This document shows positions 1 through 9,967 of a stretch of DNA of 64,000 bases, in pieces (positions within the stretch are counted from its first letter, which is position 1; the number at the start of each line of letters is the position of its first letter). The translations under genes and the position numbers were made by a program. The stretch is taken from NCBI GenBank assembly GCA_016199985.1, contig JACQFQ010000023.1, forward strand, positions 54,265-118,264. Reading direction: 5' to 3'. The notes beneath the pieces were generated by a model that saw only the letters and a program-made list of their open reading frames with translations, had not been told where the DNA came from and ran no database searches. Origin of the DNA: Verrucomicrobiota bacterium. Lineage in GTDB: Bacteria; Verrucomicrobiota; Verrucomicrobiia; Limisphaerales; UBA11320.

Positions 1-2
1 TG

Positions 3-527
3 AAAGCCCATGGCAAACTGCTCACGGCGGCGCTCTCCCAAGGCTACGGCGGCGGCAAAGTTCCCAGCTCGGTCTTCGAGCATTTCGATTTCGTCAACAT
101 CATGGCCTACGACGGCGCGGGCTATTGGAATCCGCATTCGCCAGGGCAGCACTCCTCGTTAGCGTTCGCCACAAACAACGTCGCCTACTGGCTCCACCGC
201 GGTCTTCCCAGGTCGAAGGCGGTGCTGGGCGTCCCGTTCTACGGTTATGGCTTTGGCGAGGCGTTCCGCAAGGGGACCTACTCTTACTCCACCATCCTCG
301 CGACCCATCCGGGGGCGGAAAACGCCGATCAGACGGGCAGCACGATCTGGTACAACGGCATTCCCACCATCCGGGCGAAATGCCGCTACGTCCTGGAAGA
401 GAATCTCGCCGGCGCGATGATCTGGTCGCTCGACAACGACGTCAAAGGCGACCGCTCCCTGCTCTCGGCCATCCATGAGACGCTGCTGCCCAAGCCCGCC
501 AAGGCGCCGGACGACACCCAGCGCTGA
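3..527 (+). CDS. Glycoside hydrolase family 18 protein, C-terminal part (5' end outside window)
   Basis: Partial gene entering from the left edge; the open frame runs from base 3 to the TGA at 525-527. The visible 174 residues match the second half of a GH18 (chitinase-like) TIM barrel. They contain the strand motif VNIMAYDGAG, the YGYGF segment and the closing GAMIWSLDND strand, whose Trp normally lines the -1 subsite. The catalytic DxxDxDxE motif should lie upstream, so activity cannot be judged. Family knowledge suggests hydrolysis of chitin or peptidoglycan-type beta-1,4-GlcNAc linkages, probably outside the cytoplasm, but no signal peptide can be checked. The next gene starts 66 bases downstream on the same strand. 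Confidence 0.85.
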   Translation, partial: KAHGKLLTAALSQGYGGGKVPSSVFEHFDFVNIMAYDGAGYWNPHSPGQHSSLAFATNNVAYWLHRGLPRSKAVLGVPFYGYGFGEAFRKGTYSYSTILATHPGAENADQTGSTIWYNGIPTIRAKCRYVLEENLAGAMIWSLDNDVKGDRSLLSAIHETLLPKPAKAPDDTQR

Positions 528-593
528 GCGCCCGCAAAGCTTGCGATGGCCTCCGCCTGTGGCAAAACGACGCAGGACAAGCTCCAAACAATC

Positions 594-2135
594 ATGAGAA
601 CCCTATCTGAAAGTTGGCGCGGGCGCTTTGGCTTCGCGGCTCTTTGCGTTGCCGCGATCCTGTCCCATCCAGGAGCGGCGGAAGCGGCGGAGAGGCCCGT
701 TTCCTTCGAAGGCGAGAAGTCGGCGTGGCGCGACGGCTTCGATCGTTACGACTACGTGATGAGCGAAGCCACTCTGGCCATCACGCCGTTCAAGGCGCGG
801 GAGGGCGAAAAGTTCGGCGTCGTGGATCCGGCGCAGGGCCAGCGGCGCTGCGTCGTGGTGGCCCCGAGGGAAGCCGCGCCCGGTCGCCCCTGGTCGTGGC
901 GCGGATGTTACTGGGACCACCAACCGCAGACCGAAGTGGAACTGCTCCGCCGCGGCTTTCACGTCGCCTACATTTCGGCCAACGCGACGTTGAAGCCGGG
1001 CAAGGAGTGGGACGCGTGGTATGCGTTCCTCACGGAGAGGCATGGCCTGTCCGTGAAGCCCGCGTTCATCGGCATGAGCCGGGGTGGTGAATACGCCTAC
1101 ACCTGGGCCACGACGCATCCCGACAAGGTGTCGTCGATCTACGCTGACAATCCCGGCTGCAACCCAGAGACGCTCACGAGGCTCGGAGCGCTGGCCTCCA
1201 ATGATGTTCCCCTGTTGCACGTCTGCGGCAGCATCGATCCCCTCCTGGGAAGGTTTTCAACGGTCATCGAGGGCATCTATCACGAGTATGGCGGCCGCGT
1301 CTCGGTGATGATCAAGGACGGGGCGGCGCATCATCCGCACAGTCTGCGCGATCCCAAGCCCATCGCGGACTTCATCGCGCGGAGCGTTCAGCCGTCCGCC
1401 CGAGTGGCGCCGGACTGCCTGGGCGCGCGGGTGACGAGAAGTTCCTTCTACAGCCTCGCAAATTCATACATCGATTTTCCGAAGGAGGGATCGTATGTCA
1501 CCTGTCGCGGGCCATGGTTCACGGAGTGTTACGACCGCTATTCCTCCGATCTCGCGGGCGTCGAAGGCGCCATCACCCTCATTACTCCACAGACGGCTGC
1601 GCCGGGAAAACCGTGGGTCTTCCGGGCGGGTTTCGTCGGTCCTGAAGCAACCGTCGATCTGGCGCTGCTGGCCAAGGGATTTCACATCGTCACCGGCCCG
1701 GTTTCCTACAACACCGACGGTCCCGTTCTGGCGCACTGGAACGCCGTTTATCAACACCTGATTGCGCACGGCTTTTCGAAGAAGCCGGTGATGGAGGGCG
1801 CGGGACATGAGGCCGGAGATGCGTTCGCTTGGGCCATCGCAAATCCAGACAAAGTGTCCTGCGTCTACGGTGAGAATCCTGTGCTGCGCAGTTTCATGTC
1901 GAAAGCCCCGCTCCTCGACCATCTCGCTCCGCTGGCCAAGGCGGGCGTCCCGCTCCTGAGCGTTTGCGGCGGCCGCGATCCCGCGCTCAACCCTCAAACG
2001 CGGGCGCTGGAAAAGCGCTATCAGGAGCTCGGCGGCGAGATTCAAGTCATCATCAAGGAAGGCGAAGGACACTATCCACTCGCTCCGAAGGACCCGAACC
2101 CGGTGGTCGACTTCATTGTCGGCAGGGCGAAGTGA
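594..2135 (+). CDS. Exported tandem alpha/beta-hydrolase, second copy lacking the nucleophile
   Basis: 513 aa from the ATG at 594. An earlier in-frame ATG at 546 would bury the signal peptide, whereas 594 gives a typical one (Arg-rich start, hydrophobic FAALCVAAIL, Ala-rich cleavage region). Two homologous alpha/beta-hydrolase halves follow. The first has the nucleophile elbow GMSRGG with Ser162, an acid candidate in CGSIDPL and a His in AAHHPHS. The second keeps the fold landmarks (CGGRDPAL, EGEGHYPL) but its elbow reads GAGHEAG, with His405 where Ser is expected. The protein resembles exported esterase or polysaccharide-esterase-like hydrolases; the substrate is unknown. The second half is probably structural or has altered chemistry. 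Confidence 0.75.
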   Translation: MRTLSESWRGRFGFAALCVAAILSHPGAAEAAERPVSFEGEKSAWRDGFDRYDYVMSEATLAITPFKAREGEKFGVVDPAQGQRRCVVVAPREAAPGRPWSWRGCYWDHQPQTEVELLRRGFHVAYISANATLKPGKEWDAWYAFLTERHGLSVKPAFIGMSRGGEYAYTWATTHPDKVSSIYADNPGCNPETLTRLGALASNDVPLLHVCGSIDPLLGRFSTVIEGIYHEYGGRVSVMIKDGAAHHPHSLRDPKPIADFIARSVQPSARVAPDCLGARVTRSSFYSLANSYIDFPKEGSYVTCRGPWFTECYDRYSSDLAGVEGAITLITPQTAAPGKPWVFRAGFVGPEATVDLALLAKGFHIVTGPVSYNTDGPVLAHWNAVYQHLIAHGFSKKPVMEGAGHEAGDAFAWAIANPDKVSCVYGENPVLRSFMSKAPLLDHLAPLAKAGVPLLSVCGGRDPALNPQTRALEKRYQELGGEIQVIIKEGEGHYPLAPKDPNPVVDFIVGRAK

Positions 2136-2216
2136 GCGCTCGCGAAACGGCCGGGCTATCCGATCCCATCCACGCCGTCCCGGACCAAGGCGTCCCAGGC
2201 GTCGGCAAGGAATCGG

Positions 2217-2295
2217 ACGCCCGGATTCAGGGGCGGCCCTAATGACCGCTCGACAATAACCCCGCCGACGTCCGGGCGTTCCCTCCCACTTTTTT
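2217..2295 (+). terminator. Stem-loop with downstream T-run, possible weak terminator
   Basis: Perfect 9-bp arms ACGCCCGGA (2217-2225) and TCCGGGCGT (2271-2279) enclose a 45-nt loop that can form an inner GGGG/CCCC stem. A six-T run follows at 2290-2295. The ten-base gap between stem and T-run is longer than in a canonical intrinsic terminator, so this is only a candidate boundary between the hydrolase gene and the toxin-like cluster. The rest of 2136-2422 shows no gene. Confidence 0.35.
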
Positions 2296-2422
2296 CGGAA
2301 TTTTGTAAGAGCTCGATAGTTCCAAGCGAATACCTCCCGCAGACCCGGATTGTGAACGCGGCCAGAGCGCGTCGGCTTGCGCCATTGGCGGTTCGCAAAT
2401 CCGAGGCGGCGTCACAGCTCTC

Positions 2423-5400
2423 ATGAAAACCCGAATGTCTCCTCCTGCGGTTTTGAACGCGATCGGCGCGCCACTCCACCGACTGATGATTGCCGTCACG
2501 CTCCTTCTCGCCGTCCATGGCGAAGGGGCGCAGGTCCAAACCCTCCGGCTCGACCCGGGGTGGAACATGATCGCCTTCCAGGTTGTTCCCACGAATCCCG
2601 CCCCCGCATCCGTGTTCGGATCGCTGGGGAACGCCTTCGAGCGCGGATTTGCCTACAACAACACCGCCAAATCCTGGACATCCTATCAGCGCCCATCGGC
2701 CGCCGAGGCCAACAGCATCGTCCCCATGGACCCGATCACGGTCGGACAGGCCTACTGGGTCTATATGAACCAGGCGGTCCCGGCGTGGCAGGTGACGGGC
2801 GAGCCCGCCGCGATCACACCGGCCGTGGATTTCTCCCAAGGCTGGAACCTGATCGGCCTCCCGACGGGCGCCGGGCAGTTGGACGAACCCCTCAACATGC
2901 TTTCCGTCCTGGCCGCCGCGGGGTTCGATTATGACGCCATTTTGAAGTGGGAGCAGGGGCTGTTCGGGAAGTTCACGCCCAGCGACGGCGACGTCGACGA
3001 CTTCACCGTGTTCGATCCCAATCGCGGCTATTGGGTGAACGTGAAATCGGGATCCTTCTCCCTTCAGCCCAAACTTCTGTGTTCCGTTCGCCCTGACGAG
3101 GACGTTGAGCCGATCGGGAATTATCCGGGCCCCGAGGATTTGCGCCTCAGCTCATCTCCCACGCCGCTGAGCCCGGACAATCAGACGCACATTGTGTTCC
3201 TGCCTGGCGAAGACACGCAGCAGATCGCCATCGCGAACACGGGCGGCGGCATCCTGCTTTGGGAGATCGCCTCGACGGACGCGCCATGGCTTCGGATCAG
3301 CGCGACTCGCGGCGTGACGACGATCGAGAACGACGTGATCAACCTCTACCTCGACCGCCGTTACACCCCGCCCGGCAGCTATGCGGCGAACCTCACGCTC
3401 CACACCACGGCGGGAGATCGATCCTTCATCGTCGTCGCGCACGTGCCGGGACTCGCGGGTGATTGGCGAGGGCGGGCGACGATCGCCACCGCGAACGGGC
3501 GGCGCAATCCGCTGCCCGATATCGATCTTCATCTCTCTTTCTTCGAGGACGCCATCACGCCCCAACTCCTCCGGGGCCTGATCGATAGTCGGAACGCGCT
3601 CCTCTGGCCGGTCGATGTTTCGCTCATCGGCCATTCTGGCGAGGGCGCCGGCAACGAATTCGAGCTTTCGGGCGGCTACGTCCTTCCTCCGGGCGATGTC
3701 AACAACGCGCCGTTTGGCGCCTTCGATGGAACGCTCGAGGACATTGATTGGAACTGCGACGGGAAGCTCGACGCGGTGAATCCCTTCCCCTTCTCCATCT
3801 ACCGCTCGGTGACCCTGCTGGGCGCGCTGACCGAGGGGACATCGGTGGACGGCTACCGGATTCAGGGCGAGTACTCGGAAACGATCTTTGGCATGCTTCG
3901 CGAACCCATTCACCTGCGAGGCACATTCGATTTGCGCCGCGACAGCCTTCAGCCCTTCGCCTCGCGACGGCCGACGCCGAACGAGGAGGCGGCCGCTGGA
4001 ATCTCGCCCGTTGTTCTCAAGACCTTCCAGCCCGCCACGCCCCTCAACCTGCGGGCGGGCCGAACAACCCAGGCGCTCAACGTCGGAACGGATCTCGCTT
4101 TGGAGTCGGTGACGGTCGCGCTCGACATCGGCGACGCCCCGGCCTTGGGATTGAAAGTGTCCTTGGTGGGTCCGAGCGGCCAGACGGTTGTGCTGCTCGA
4201 TCATCCGAACATGAGCTCGCTCCACGGGCTGAGTTTCCCCAACAACCGTCGCCCTCAGGAAAGCTTGAACGCTTTCGCCAGCTCGGGGCGATCAACGCGC
4301 GGTCTGTGGACTCTCGCGGTGGAGAACAGCGGACCCGTCACGGGACATCTCCTGAGCTGGTCGTTGCGTCTCAGCGGCCAGCCGGTGTTCAGCGTCACGG
4401 GCCGCGTCGTGGACACGATGGGAAATCCGTTGCCCGGCCAGGTTTTCCTCGATGGACTTCCGATCGTGGAAGTGGCCTCGGCGGACGCGAACGGGCGCTT
4501 CGACTTCGCGCGGCTTCCGGGAATTCCGATGAACTTTTCCGCGAATCTCGCCGGCTACGAAAGCGCCAGGCCTGGTTTGCCCGGGTTAGGCGATTTGTTC
4601 ACAACGCCGCATTATGACGCCACGTGCGCGAGCCCGGCGAAACTCGCGGCGATCCGTCAACTGCGCGCTCTTCCGGTGGCGCCTGTCCCCGCCGCGGCCA
4701 GCGACGGGTTCGGCGCCAACTCGGGCACGGCGGCCAATCCCTATGTGCTCACGCTCGCGCCGCGGACCGACGCTCCGAATCAAGCGCTCGCGCTTGCCGC
4801 TGCGCCGGAGATTGGATTCGCGCCGCTGGAGGTTCAGCTCTCTCTCACGCCGGGAGGCGCCCTCGGAGGTCCGCTCGGATGGAACTTCGGCGATGGCACG
4901 CCGCCCGACACGACCGCGGCGCAAGTCCGGAACCACACCTACTCGAGCCTGAGCGCAACCGGATTCGTGGCGACCCTCGCCTACTCGGTGGAAGGCGCGC
5001 CCATCACGCTCTCACGACGCATCCTCCCCATGCCGTCTCCGGGACATTCGCCCTATGCGGCGAATTTCTTCCAAGTCCACTACACGGGGGGCGGCAGCTA
5101 TCCCGCGGGCCTGGCGGCGAACATCACGGGAATCAACGACATCACGAAGCCCGCCGCGCCGGCCAGTCTGCTTCAAGTGCAACACGCTTACTGCGCCAGC
5201 TTCGACATCGATCTGGCGCCGAAGGTCTCAGGACCTGGCAAGCGGTTCGATTCGGATGGTTTCGATCCATTGAACACGATCGTGAATCCCGCGAACCGGC
5301 TCGGCAACTTCCGTGACGAGGACTACAACTACCAGGCGCCCTTGGGCAACGAGCTCGGCCAATGGTCGCTTGCGGCCGACTGTGGCTTCGCGGTCGCGGA

Positions 5401-5662
5401 CGACACATGGAGCCCGCACCCCCGACCCGGCCAAGCCGGCGACTGCGCGCTCCCGCGCTTTCAAATGCTCTGCAACCTGGGCGGGTCGGGAATGTTCATC
5501 ATGCCGAGCACCGTCGCGGAGGTGTATCCCGTTGCGCCCGGCAGTCCCCCTGTTTTCGCGAGTGAACCGGATCCGACGCAAGCCACAGGCGCTGACGGAT
5601 TGGCTCGCTCGCGACAAATCCATCTCATCACGGGTCCCCTCGCGTCCTTCTGGAAGCCATAA
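2423..5662 (+). CDS. Exported multidomain protein: GWN(L/M)I modules, P-domain, PKD-like domain
   Basis: 1079 aa with an N-terminal signal peptide (hydrophobic MIAVTLLLAV). Two tandem modules follow at about residues 36-240, each opening with a motif such as LDPGWNMIAFQV or GWNLIGLPTG and closing with a YWV segment. A BACON/Ig-like stretch lies near 270-345. A subtilisin-type P-domain lies at about 546-650 (LKVSLVGPSGQTV, GLWTLAVENSG), a carboxypeptidase-regulatory-like domain at about 655-725 (VTGRVVDTMGNPLPG), and a PKD-like domain with WNFGDGTPP at about 793-862. No catalytic protease domain was found. It is the first gene of a five-gene co-directional cluster. Its GWN module recurs inside the downstream Rhs protein, which supports a shared role, perhaps surface display or binding. 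Function unknown. Confidence 0.75.
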   Translation: MKTRMSPPAVLNAIGAPLHRLMIAVTLLLAVHGEGAQVQTLRLDPGWNMIAFQVVPTNPAPASVFGSLGNAFERGFAYNNTAKSWTSYQRPSAAEANSIVPMDPITVGQAYWVYMNQAVPAWQVTGEPAAITPAVDFSQGWNLIGLPTGAGQLDEPLNMLSVLAAAGFDYDAILKWEQGLFGKFTPSDGDVDDFTVFDPNRGYWVNVKSGSFSLQPKLLCSVRPDEDVEPIGNYPGPEDLRLSSSPTPLSPDNQTHIVFLPGEDTQQIAIANTGGGILLWEIASTDAPWLRISATRGVTTIENDVINLYLDRRYTPPGSYAANLTLHTTAGDRSFIVVAHVPGLAGDWRGRATIATANGRRNPLPDIDLHLSFFEDAITPQLLRGLIDSRNALLWPVDVSLIGHSGEGAGNEFELSGGYVLPPGDVNNAPFGAFDGTLEDIDWNCDGKLDAVNPFPFSIYRSVTLLGALTEGTSVDGYRIQGEYSETIFGMLREPIHLRGTFDLRRDSLQPFASRRPTPNEEAAAGISPVVLKTFQPATPLNLRAGRTTQALNVGTDLALESVTVALDIGDAPALGLKVSLVGPSGQTVVLLDHPNMSSLHGLSFPNNRRPQESLNAFASSGRSTRGLWTLAVENSGPVTGHLLSWSLRLSGQPVFSVTGRVVDTMGNPLPGQVFLDGLPIVEVASADANGRFDFARLPGIPMNFSANLAGYESARPGLPGLGDLFTTPHYDATCASPAKLAAIRQLRALPVAPVPAAASDGFGANSGTAANPYVLTLAPRTDAPNQALALAAAPEIGFAPLEVQLSLTPGGALGGPLGWNFGDGTPPDTTAAQVRNHTYSSLSATGFVATLAYSVEGAPITLSRRILPMPSPGHSPYAANFFQVHYTGGGSYPAGLAANITGINDITKPAAPASLLQVQHAYCASFDIDLAPKVSGPGKRFDSDGFDPLNTIVNPANRLGNFRDEDYNYQAPLGNELGQWSLAADCGFAVADDTWSPHPRPGQAGDCALPRFQMLCNLGGSGMFIMPSTVAEVYPVAPGSPPVFASEPDPTQATGADGLARSRQIHLITGPLASFWKP

Positions 5663-5711
5663 GAACTCCCTGCGCGCGCCAACGAACGACAGCCCTCACC
5701 CACTCCATCCC

Positions 5712-8627
5712 ATGAGCCCCACCCGTCCTCCTCTCCGTATCGTCGCCACCCTGCTGGCGCTCGCCATCCTGGTCTCCGCCAACAGCGGCCGCGCCCAGTC
5801 ACAGGTCGCGACGGAACTCTCGGCCGCGACGAACGCGCTCTTCTTCGGCCGCGACTACCTCGTGGGCTTCCCGGAGCAAAAGACGCGGAATGGCCTGAGG
5901 AAGGACTATCTCGGCGTGGATGAGAACGGGGATCCGCGTCCCGGCTACAAGCCGAAGATCGACTATCTGCGCGAAGCCATCGATCGCGCGGTGAACGTTC
6001 GCCTCGATCCTGGCATTGGCGCCAGCCCGGACGTCAATCTCCTCGCGCGAACCGTCGCCTGGGAGGCCCTCGAGGCCTTGCTGCAAGGCCAGCTGGTCAC
6101 CGGAAACGGCAATCTTTTGAAAGGACTGCGCGTCGCGTTCCCCACGGCTGTTGGCGAGGGCGAGAAGCCGGGCGGCGACAACGCCGCGCCCGTCGGCTGT
6201 CCGGTGAACTCGAGCGGGCAGGAGTATCTGGGCGCCAACCTCAAGGATCTTTGCTATGCGAAGTCCTATTTTCAGGAAGGGATCTCAGCCGCCCTCGACT
6301 TCATGGCCAGGGACGCAACCGGGGAAATCCGCTACTTCGAGCCGCTCAACTCGCCCTTCGAGCAATACACCTTCTTCAGCGCCCCGGGGTTTCGCGACCC
6401 CAATTTCACAAACCAGATGAACATCCAGACCACCGGGTACCTGCTCGGAAACATTCTGGACCGATATGGCAAGGCGGTGATCGGCATGGGCGACCGGTTG
6501 TGGCGCGGCGCTTACTTTCTCCGGGAGCGGTCGCCCGGACAACCTCGCGCCGCCGAACGCCAGGAGATGTTGGACAAGGCCGTCGCGGAAATGCAGCGCG
6601 GGGTTCACGCCCAGTTCATGGCGGCGCTCCCCCTGGCGGCGACCCTGAATGAAGGCGATCAAGGCTATGGGAAATGTCGGGTGGATCAGGTGCGCGTCTC
6701 GGCAGCGACCGCGGTGGCCTTCATCGATCGGATTCGACGCGGCGAAGCTCCAAAGCTCGACAATCTCGGATTGAACTCCTCCAGCTCGGACATCGCGGGC
6801 GAGATCAGCCTGGTGCACCAGCTCAAAGGCGCCGCCGCGGCGAAATACGCCCTGGCCGAAGCCGCTCTTTGGCGGAAGAAGGATTCCCAGAACCAGGTGA
6901 TCGCCGAGGCCCAGTCGCTTCGGCTCGGACTCACCGAGCAACTCACCAGCGCCACGGGGATCAATCCGGGGCCGGACGGCGTCGCCCCGTACTTTGGGCT
7001 GAGCACAGGCATCGGTCGCAGCAACTATCGGGCTGCGCTCAACAGCAAGATCGAGCGGATGATCCACGAGGGCGTGAGCTCCTCCCTCCTCACCGACGGC
7101 AGCGAATTGGGATCCACCCTGCTGCAGATCCTTCGCGCCAAGTCAGACATCGATGGCGCGCAGCATCGCATTGAAAACATTCCCGCCCAGATCTCGGTTG
7201 AGGAGGCGCGCAGCGGCGGCGTGAACCTGGCGATCGACACGACAACCCGGAAGGTCACGTCCGCGCAGCTCTCCATAGCGCTCGTGCAGGCGTTTCCCAT
7301 CAGCACGAGCGTGGGCTTCTCCTGCCCTCCTTGCGCCCCCTCATTCAGCATGAGCGCGGGCTTCACTCCCACTCCGCTCCTGGCGGACATCTTTCAGGAG
7401 GACATCACCCGCGCCCAGGCGATTCAACAACTCAGCATCAACAACGCAAACTCCGCCGCCACGATCAAGAACCTGCTCCTCCAGCAGAACCAGTTCATCC
7501 TCGACGCCAAGGCTTCTGTCGTTCAAGGCCAGCTTGCCATCGCCTCCTTTCACGCCCTCCAGGCGAAGATCGACCGCCTGATGGAGAATCACATCTATGT
7601 CCAGGACTCGAACGGCCAGAAGTGGTACTCGGATCCCGCGATCATCTTTGAGCAGGAGCGCGCGGAACTGGATTACACGGCGGCGCTCACCGAGTACGTG
7701 CGGGAGCTCTACGTGCTCTCGCAAAAGCTCGCGGTGCGTTGGAGCGAGTCGTTTGAGAACCCCTACCTGCGATTGGACGGCGTGGCGGAGACGCTGGGCG
7801 GCGGCCTGTACGACGACTTCACGCAGGCGGAAAGCGTGTTCAACGTGTATCGCGCCAGCGAAGGCGACAACTTCCTCAACGCGCTTCAAGAGTGGGACCT
7901 CCGTCTGCGCAACGCCCGCCAGGGCGGGCAGGCCGACGTCCAGGCGCGCGTCTCCTTGCGTCAGGACATCTTCGGATTCACCGACGTTGTCTACAACGCC
8001 GCGGCCCAGCGGTTCGAGACGAACCCGGACGCCTCGGCGCGCGAGTTGAACAAGCGCCGCTTCCGGGCGCTGGTGCTCCGAGCCCAACAGCCCCCCGCGT
8101 CGCCGTATCTGCTGCGGCTGGAATTCCCCATCACCTACGGGCAGCTCTCCCGGATCGTCACGGGAAACCTTGTGGCCCAACCCCCGCTCCTCCCGGTCTC
8201 GCGGTCGGATTGGAACATCCGGGTGACCGATCTGTCCGCGAAGGTCATCGGACAGAACATCGCGCAGAATGCCTTCAACACGATCCGCCTCGACCTGACG
8301 CAGTACGGCAAGATCGAGATCCCGACCTATCATCCGCGACAGGCGAGCGTGTATCCCAACTTCCTGACCTTCAATCTCCCCCTGTACTATCCGGATCCGG
8401 AGGAGGCGTCCGTCTCGGCGTATCGCTTCTCTCTCAACGCGGGCATCAATGGCAACGTGGGGCAATCCAACACCTTCGTGCCTCAGGTGGAGCCAACGCC
8501 CTTCTGCGACCGCTACGTGCTTCTCATTGAACGGGCGGCGAATCCGGCGATCAACTTGCAGAACATCGAGGACATCGAACTCACCGTCCGCGCCCGCAGC
8601 GGAGTGCCGCCGGCTTTCAGCTTTTGA
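5712..8627 (+). CDS. Exported helical protein, candidate minimal TcA-like component
   Basis: 971 aa. The frame is open further upstream inside the previous gene, but the ATG at 5712 is chosen because it starts a clear signal peptide (IVATLLALAILVSA, cleavage near GRAQS). The body is largely helical. A hydrophobic segment at about residues 502-556 precedes long amphipathic helices (about 560-640, many Gln and Ala) and a stretch reading YVRELYVLSQKLAVRW; the last 180 residues look beta-rich. This order resembles the pore/linker helices and the TcB-binding end of Tc toxin A subunits, but a true TcA is about 2,500 aa and I see no VRP1 or neuraminidase-like part. The assignment rests mainly on position, two genes before a TcB-TcC fusion. 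It could instead be an unrelated verrucomicrobial exported protein. Confidence 0.6.
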   Translation: MSPTRPPLRIVATLLALAILVSANSGRAQSQVATELSAATNALFFGRDYLVGFPEQKTRNGLRKDYLGVDENGDPRPGYKPKIDYLREAIDRAVNVRLDPGIGASPDVNLLARTVAWEALEALLQGQLVTGNGNLLKGLRVAFPTAVGEGEKPGGDNAAPVGCPVNSSGQEYLGANLKDLCYAKSYFQEGISAALDFMARDATGEIRYFEPLNSPFEQYTFFSAPGFRDPNFTNQMNIQTTGYLLGNILDRYGKAVIGMGDRLWRGAYFLRERSPGQPRAAERQEMLDKAVAEMQRGVHAQFMAALPLAATLNEGDQGYGKCRVDQVRVSAATAVAFIDRIRRGEAPKLDNLGLNSSSSDIAGEISLVHQLKGAAAAKYALAEAALWRKKDSQNQVIAEAQSLRLGLTEQLTSATGINPGPDGVAPYFGLSTGIGRSNYRAALNSKIERMIHEGVSSSLLTDGSELGSTLLQILRAKSDIDGAQHRIENIPAQISVEEARSGGVNLAIDTTTRKVTSAQLSIALVQAFPISTSVGFSCPPCAPSFSMSAGFTPTPLLADIFQEDITRAQAIQQLSINNANSAATIKNLLLQQNQFILDAKASVVQGQLAIASFHALQAKIDRLMENHIYVQDSNGQKWYSDPAIIFEQERAELDYTAALTEYVRELYVLSQKLAVRWSESFENPYLRLDGVAETLGGGLYDDFTQAESVFNVYRASEGDNFLNALQEWDLRLRNARQGGQADVQARVSLRQDIFGFTDVVYNAAAQRFETNPDASARELNKRRFRALVLRAQQPPASPYLLRLEFPITYGQLSRIVTGNLVAQPPLLPVSRSDWNIRVTDLSAKVIGQNIAQNAFNTIRLDLTQYGKIEIPTYHPRQASVYPNFLTFNLPLYYPDPEEASVSAYRFSLNAGINGNVGQSNTFVPQVEPTPFCDRYVLLIERAANPAINLQNIEDIELTVRARSGVPPAFSF

Positions 8628-8665
8628 ACCTATCCATAAACCACAACCCCATCGTTTACCGACTT

Positions 8666-9793
8666 ATGCGATCGACCTCTCTCAAAACCCTGCTCCAAGC
8701 CCTGTCGCTTGCGGCCGCCACGCATTTCGCGGCGAGTTCCCTGAGCGCGGAGGATGCGCCCAAACTCCTCCCCTTCCAGGGAGTTCTCACGGACGCCGAC
8801 GGCAATTCGGTGAGCAATGGCGTGCGACTCGTTCTCTTCCGCGTCTACTCGGATCCCGCCAGCGGAACGCCGGTTTGGGCCGGCGAGCTGCACCGCACCA
8901 CCGTGAACGGAGGTTTGGTCAACGTGATGCTCGGCGCGAAGACCCCGTTCACAGGCGTCGATTTCAATTCTCAGCTCTATTTGGAGATCACGGTCGATAT
9001 CAACGGCGACAACGCGATCACGGCCGCCGATCCGCCCATGCTTCCTCGTCAGGCGATTCTTCCCGCGCTCTATGCCAAGGAATCCACGCTGTCGCGCAAC
9101 AGCCTGAAGCTCGCCGGCGCCGACTGTAGCGACTTGATGAGCAATGGGAACAACCCCGCGGATCCGAACAACTTCGTGCGCGGCGCGAAGATCGAGCCCA
9201 ACAGTTTGAAGGCATCTCATATAGGGCCGGACGCGATCTCCAACGAGAAAATCCAGGACGCCGCCGTCAGCGCCAGCAAACTCGCGTACGATGTCATCAA
9301 CCAACTGATCCCGCCAGGCAGCATCATGGCTTACGGCGGCAGCTACCCGCCTCAGGGATGGTTCGCTTGTGATGGAGGAGTCGTGTCGCGCAGCGCCTTT
9401 CCCCGTCTGTTCGCCGCGATCGGAACCGCCTGGGGTGTTGGAGACTTCAGCGGCCAGGATTTCCAGCTCCCTGATCTGCGGGGACAGTTCGTGCGAGGCG
9501 CGGACAGAGGGTCCGGTCGTGATCCTGACCGAGCGTCCCGCGTCGGCACCCTGGGCGGAAACTCGGGCGACGCGGTGGGCACCTACCAGTGGCATCAGCT
9601 GGGCTATCACTCTCACGGGATCTCGACCACCGGCGGGATCATTGAGCAGCGAGCCGGCGGTCCGGCGCCGGGATTCGACAATCCGGGCGACTACTTCGCC
9701 CCGTTGGGCTACTCGACCATCACCGTGCTGCCCGCCGGCGGCAATGAGACACGCCCGATCAACGCGAGCGTTCTCTACATCATCAAATACTGA
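8666..9793 (+). CDS. Exported phage tail-collar domain protein
   Basis: 375 aa from the ATG at 8666. The open frame begins at a TTG overlapping the previous stop, but 8666 starts a normal signal peptide (LLQALSLAAATHFAASS). The N-terminal 130 residues form a beta module (FQGVLTDADGN, NGGLVNVMLG) also found in the fibre protein at 54740. A linker with repeated IxxxKL-type segments follows. The C-terminus is a tail-collar domain: PPGSIMAYGGSYPPQGWFAC, then LPDLRGQFVRGAD and a His-containing HQLGYHSHG stretch. Collar domains form trimeric fibre tips in phages and related machines. Its place between the TcA-like and TcB-TcC-like genes suggests a binding or tip component. Confidence 0.8.
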   Translation: MRSTSLKTLLQALSLAAATHFAASSLSAEDAPKLLPFQGVLTDADGNSVSNGVRLVLFRVYSDPASGTPVWAGELHRTTVNGGLVNVMLGAKTPFTGVDFNSQLYLEITVDINGDNAITAADPPMLPRQAILPALYAKESTLSRNSLKLAGADCSDLMSNGNNPADPNNFVRGAKIEPNSLKASHIGPDAISNEKIQDAAVSASKLAYDVINQLIPPGSIMAYGGSYPPQGWFACDGGVVSRSAFPRLFAAIGTAWGVGDFSGQDFQLPDLRGQFVRGADRGSGRDPDRASRVGTLGGNSGDAVGTYQWHQLGYHSHGISTTGGIIEQRAGGPAPGFDNPGDYFAPLGYSTITVLPAGGNETRPINASVLYIIKY

Positions 9794-9967
9794 TCGGTTG
9801 TCGCCGCCATCGAAGCGCAGGTCCCCCACCCCATCCGATGCACCACCGCGCCGCAAGTCTTCCGCGTCACTCGCTCCCCGCGGCAACCCGGCGCATTTCA
9901 TCGGGCTCATATTATCTGACGACGCTCCGCTTTCAGGAAGGTTGCGACAGCGCCGACCGTGAGTTGT

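Noticed and set aside
2156..2839. Long open frame on the minus strand opposite the first cluster gene
   Set aside because: It overlaps a clear exported protein on the plus strand, and its C-terminal part shows only a vague similarity to anything; it is treated as a shadow frame.
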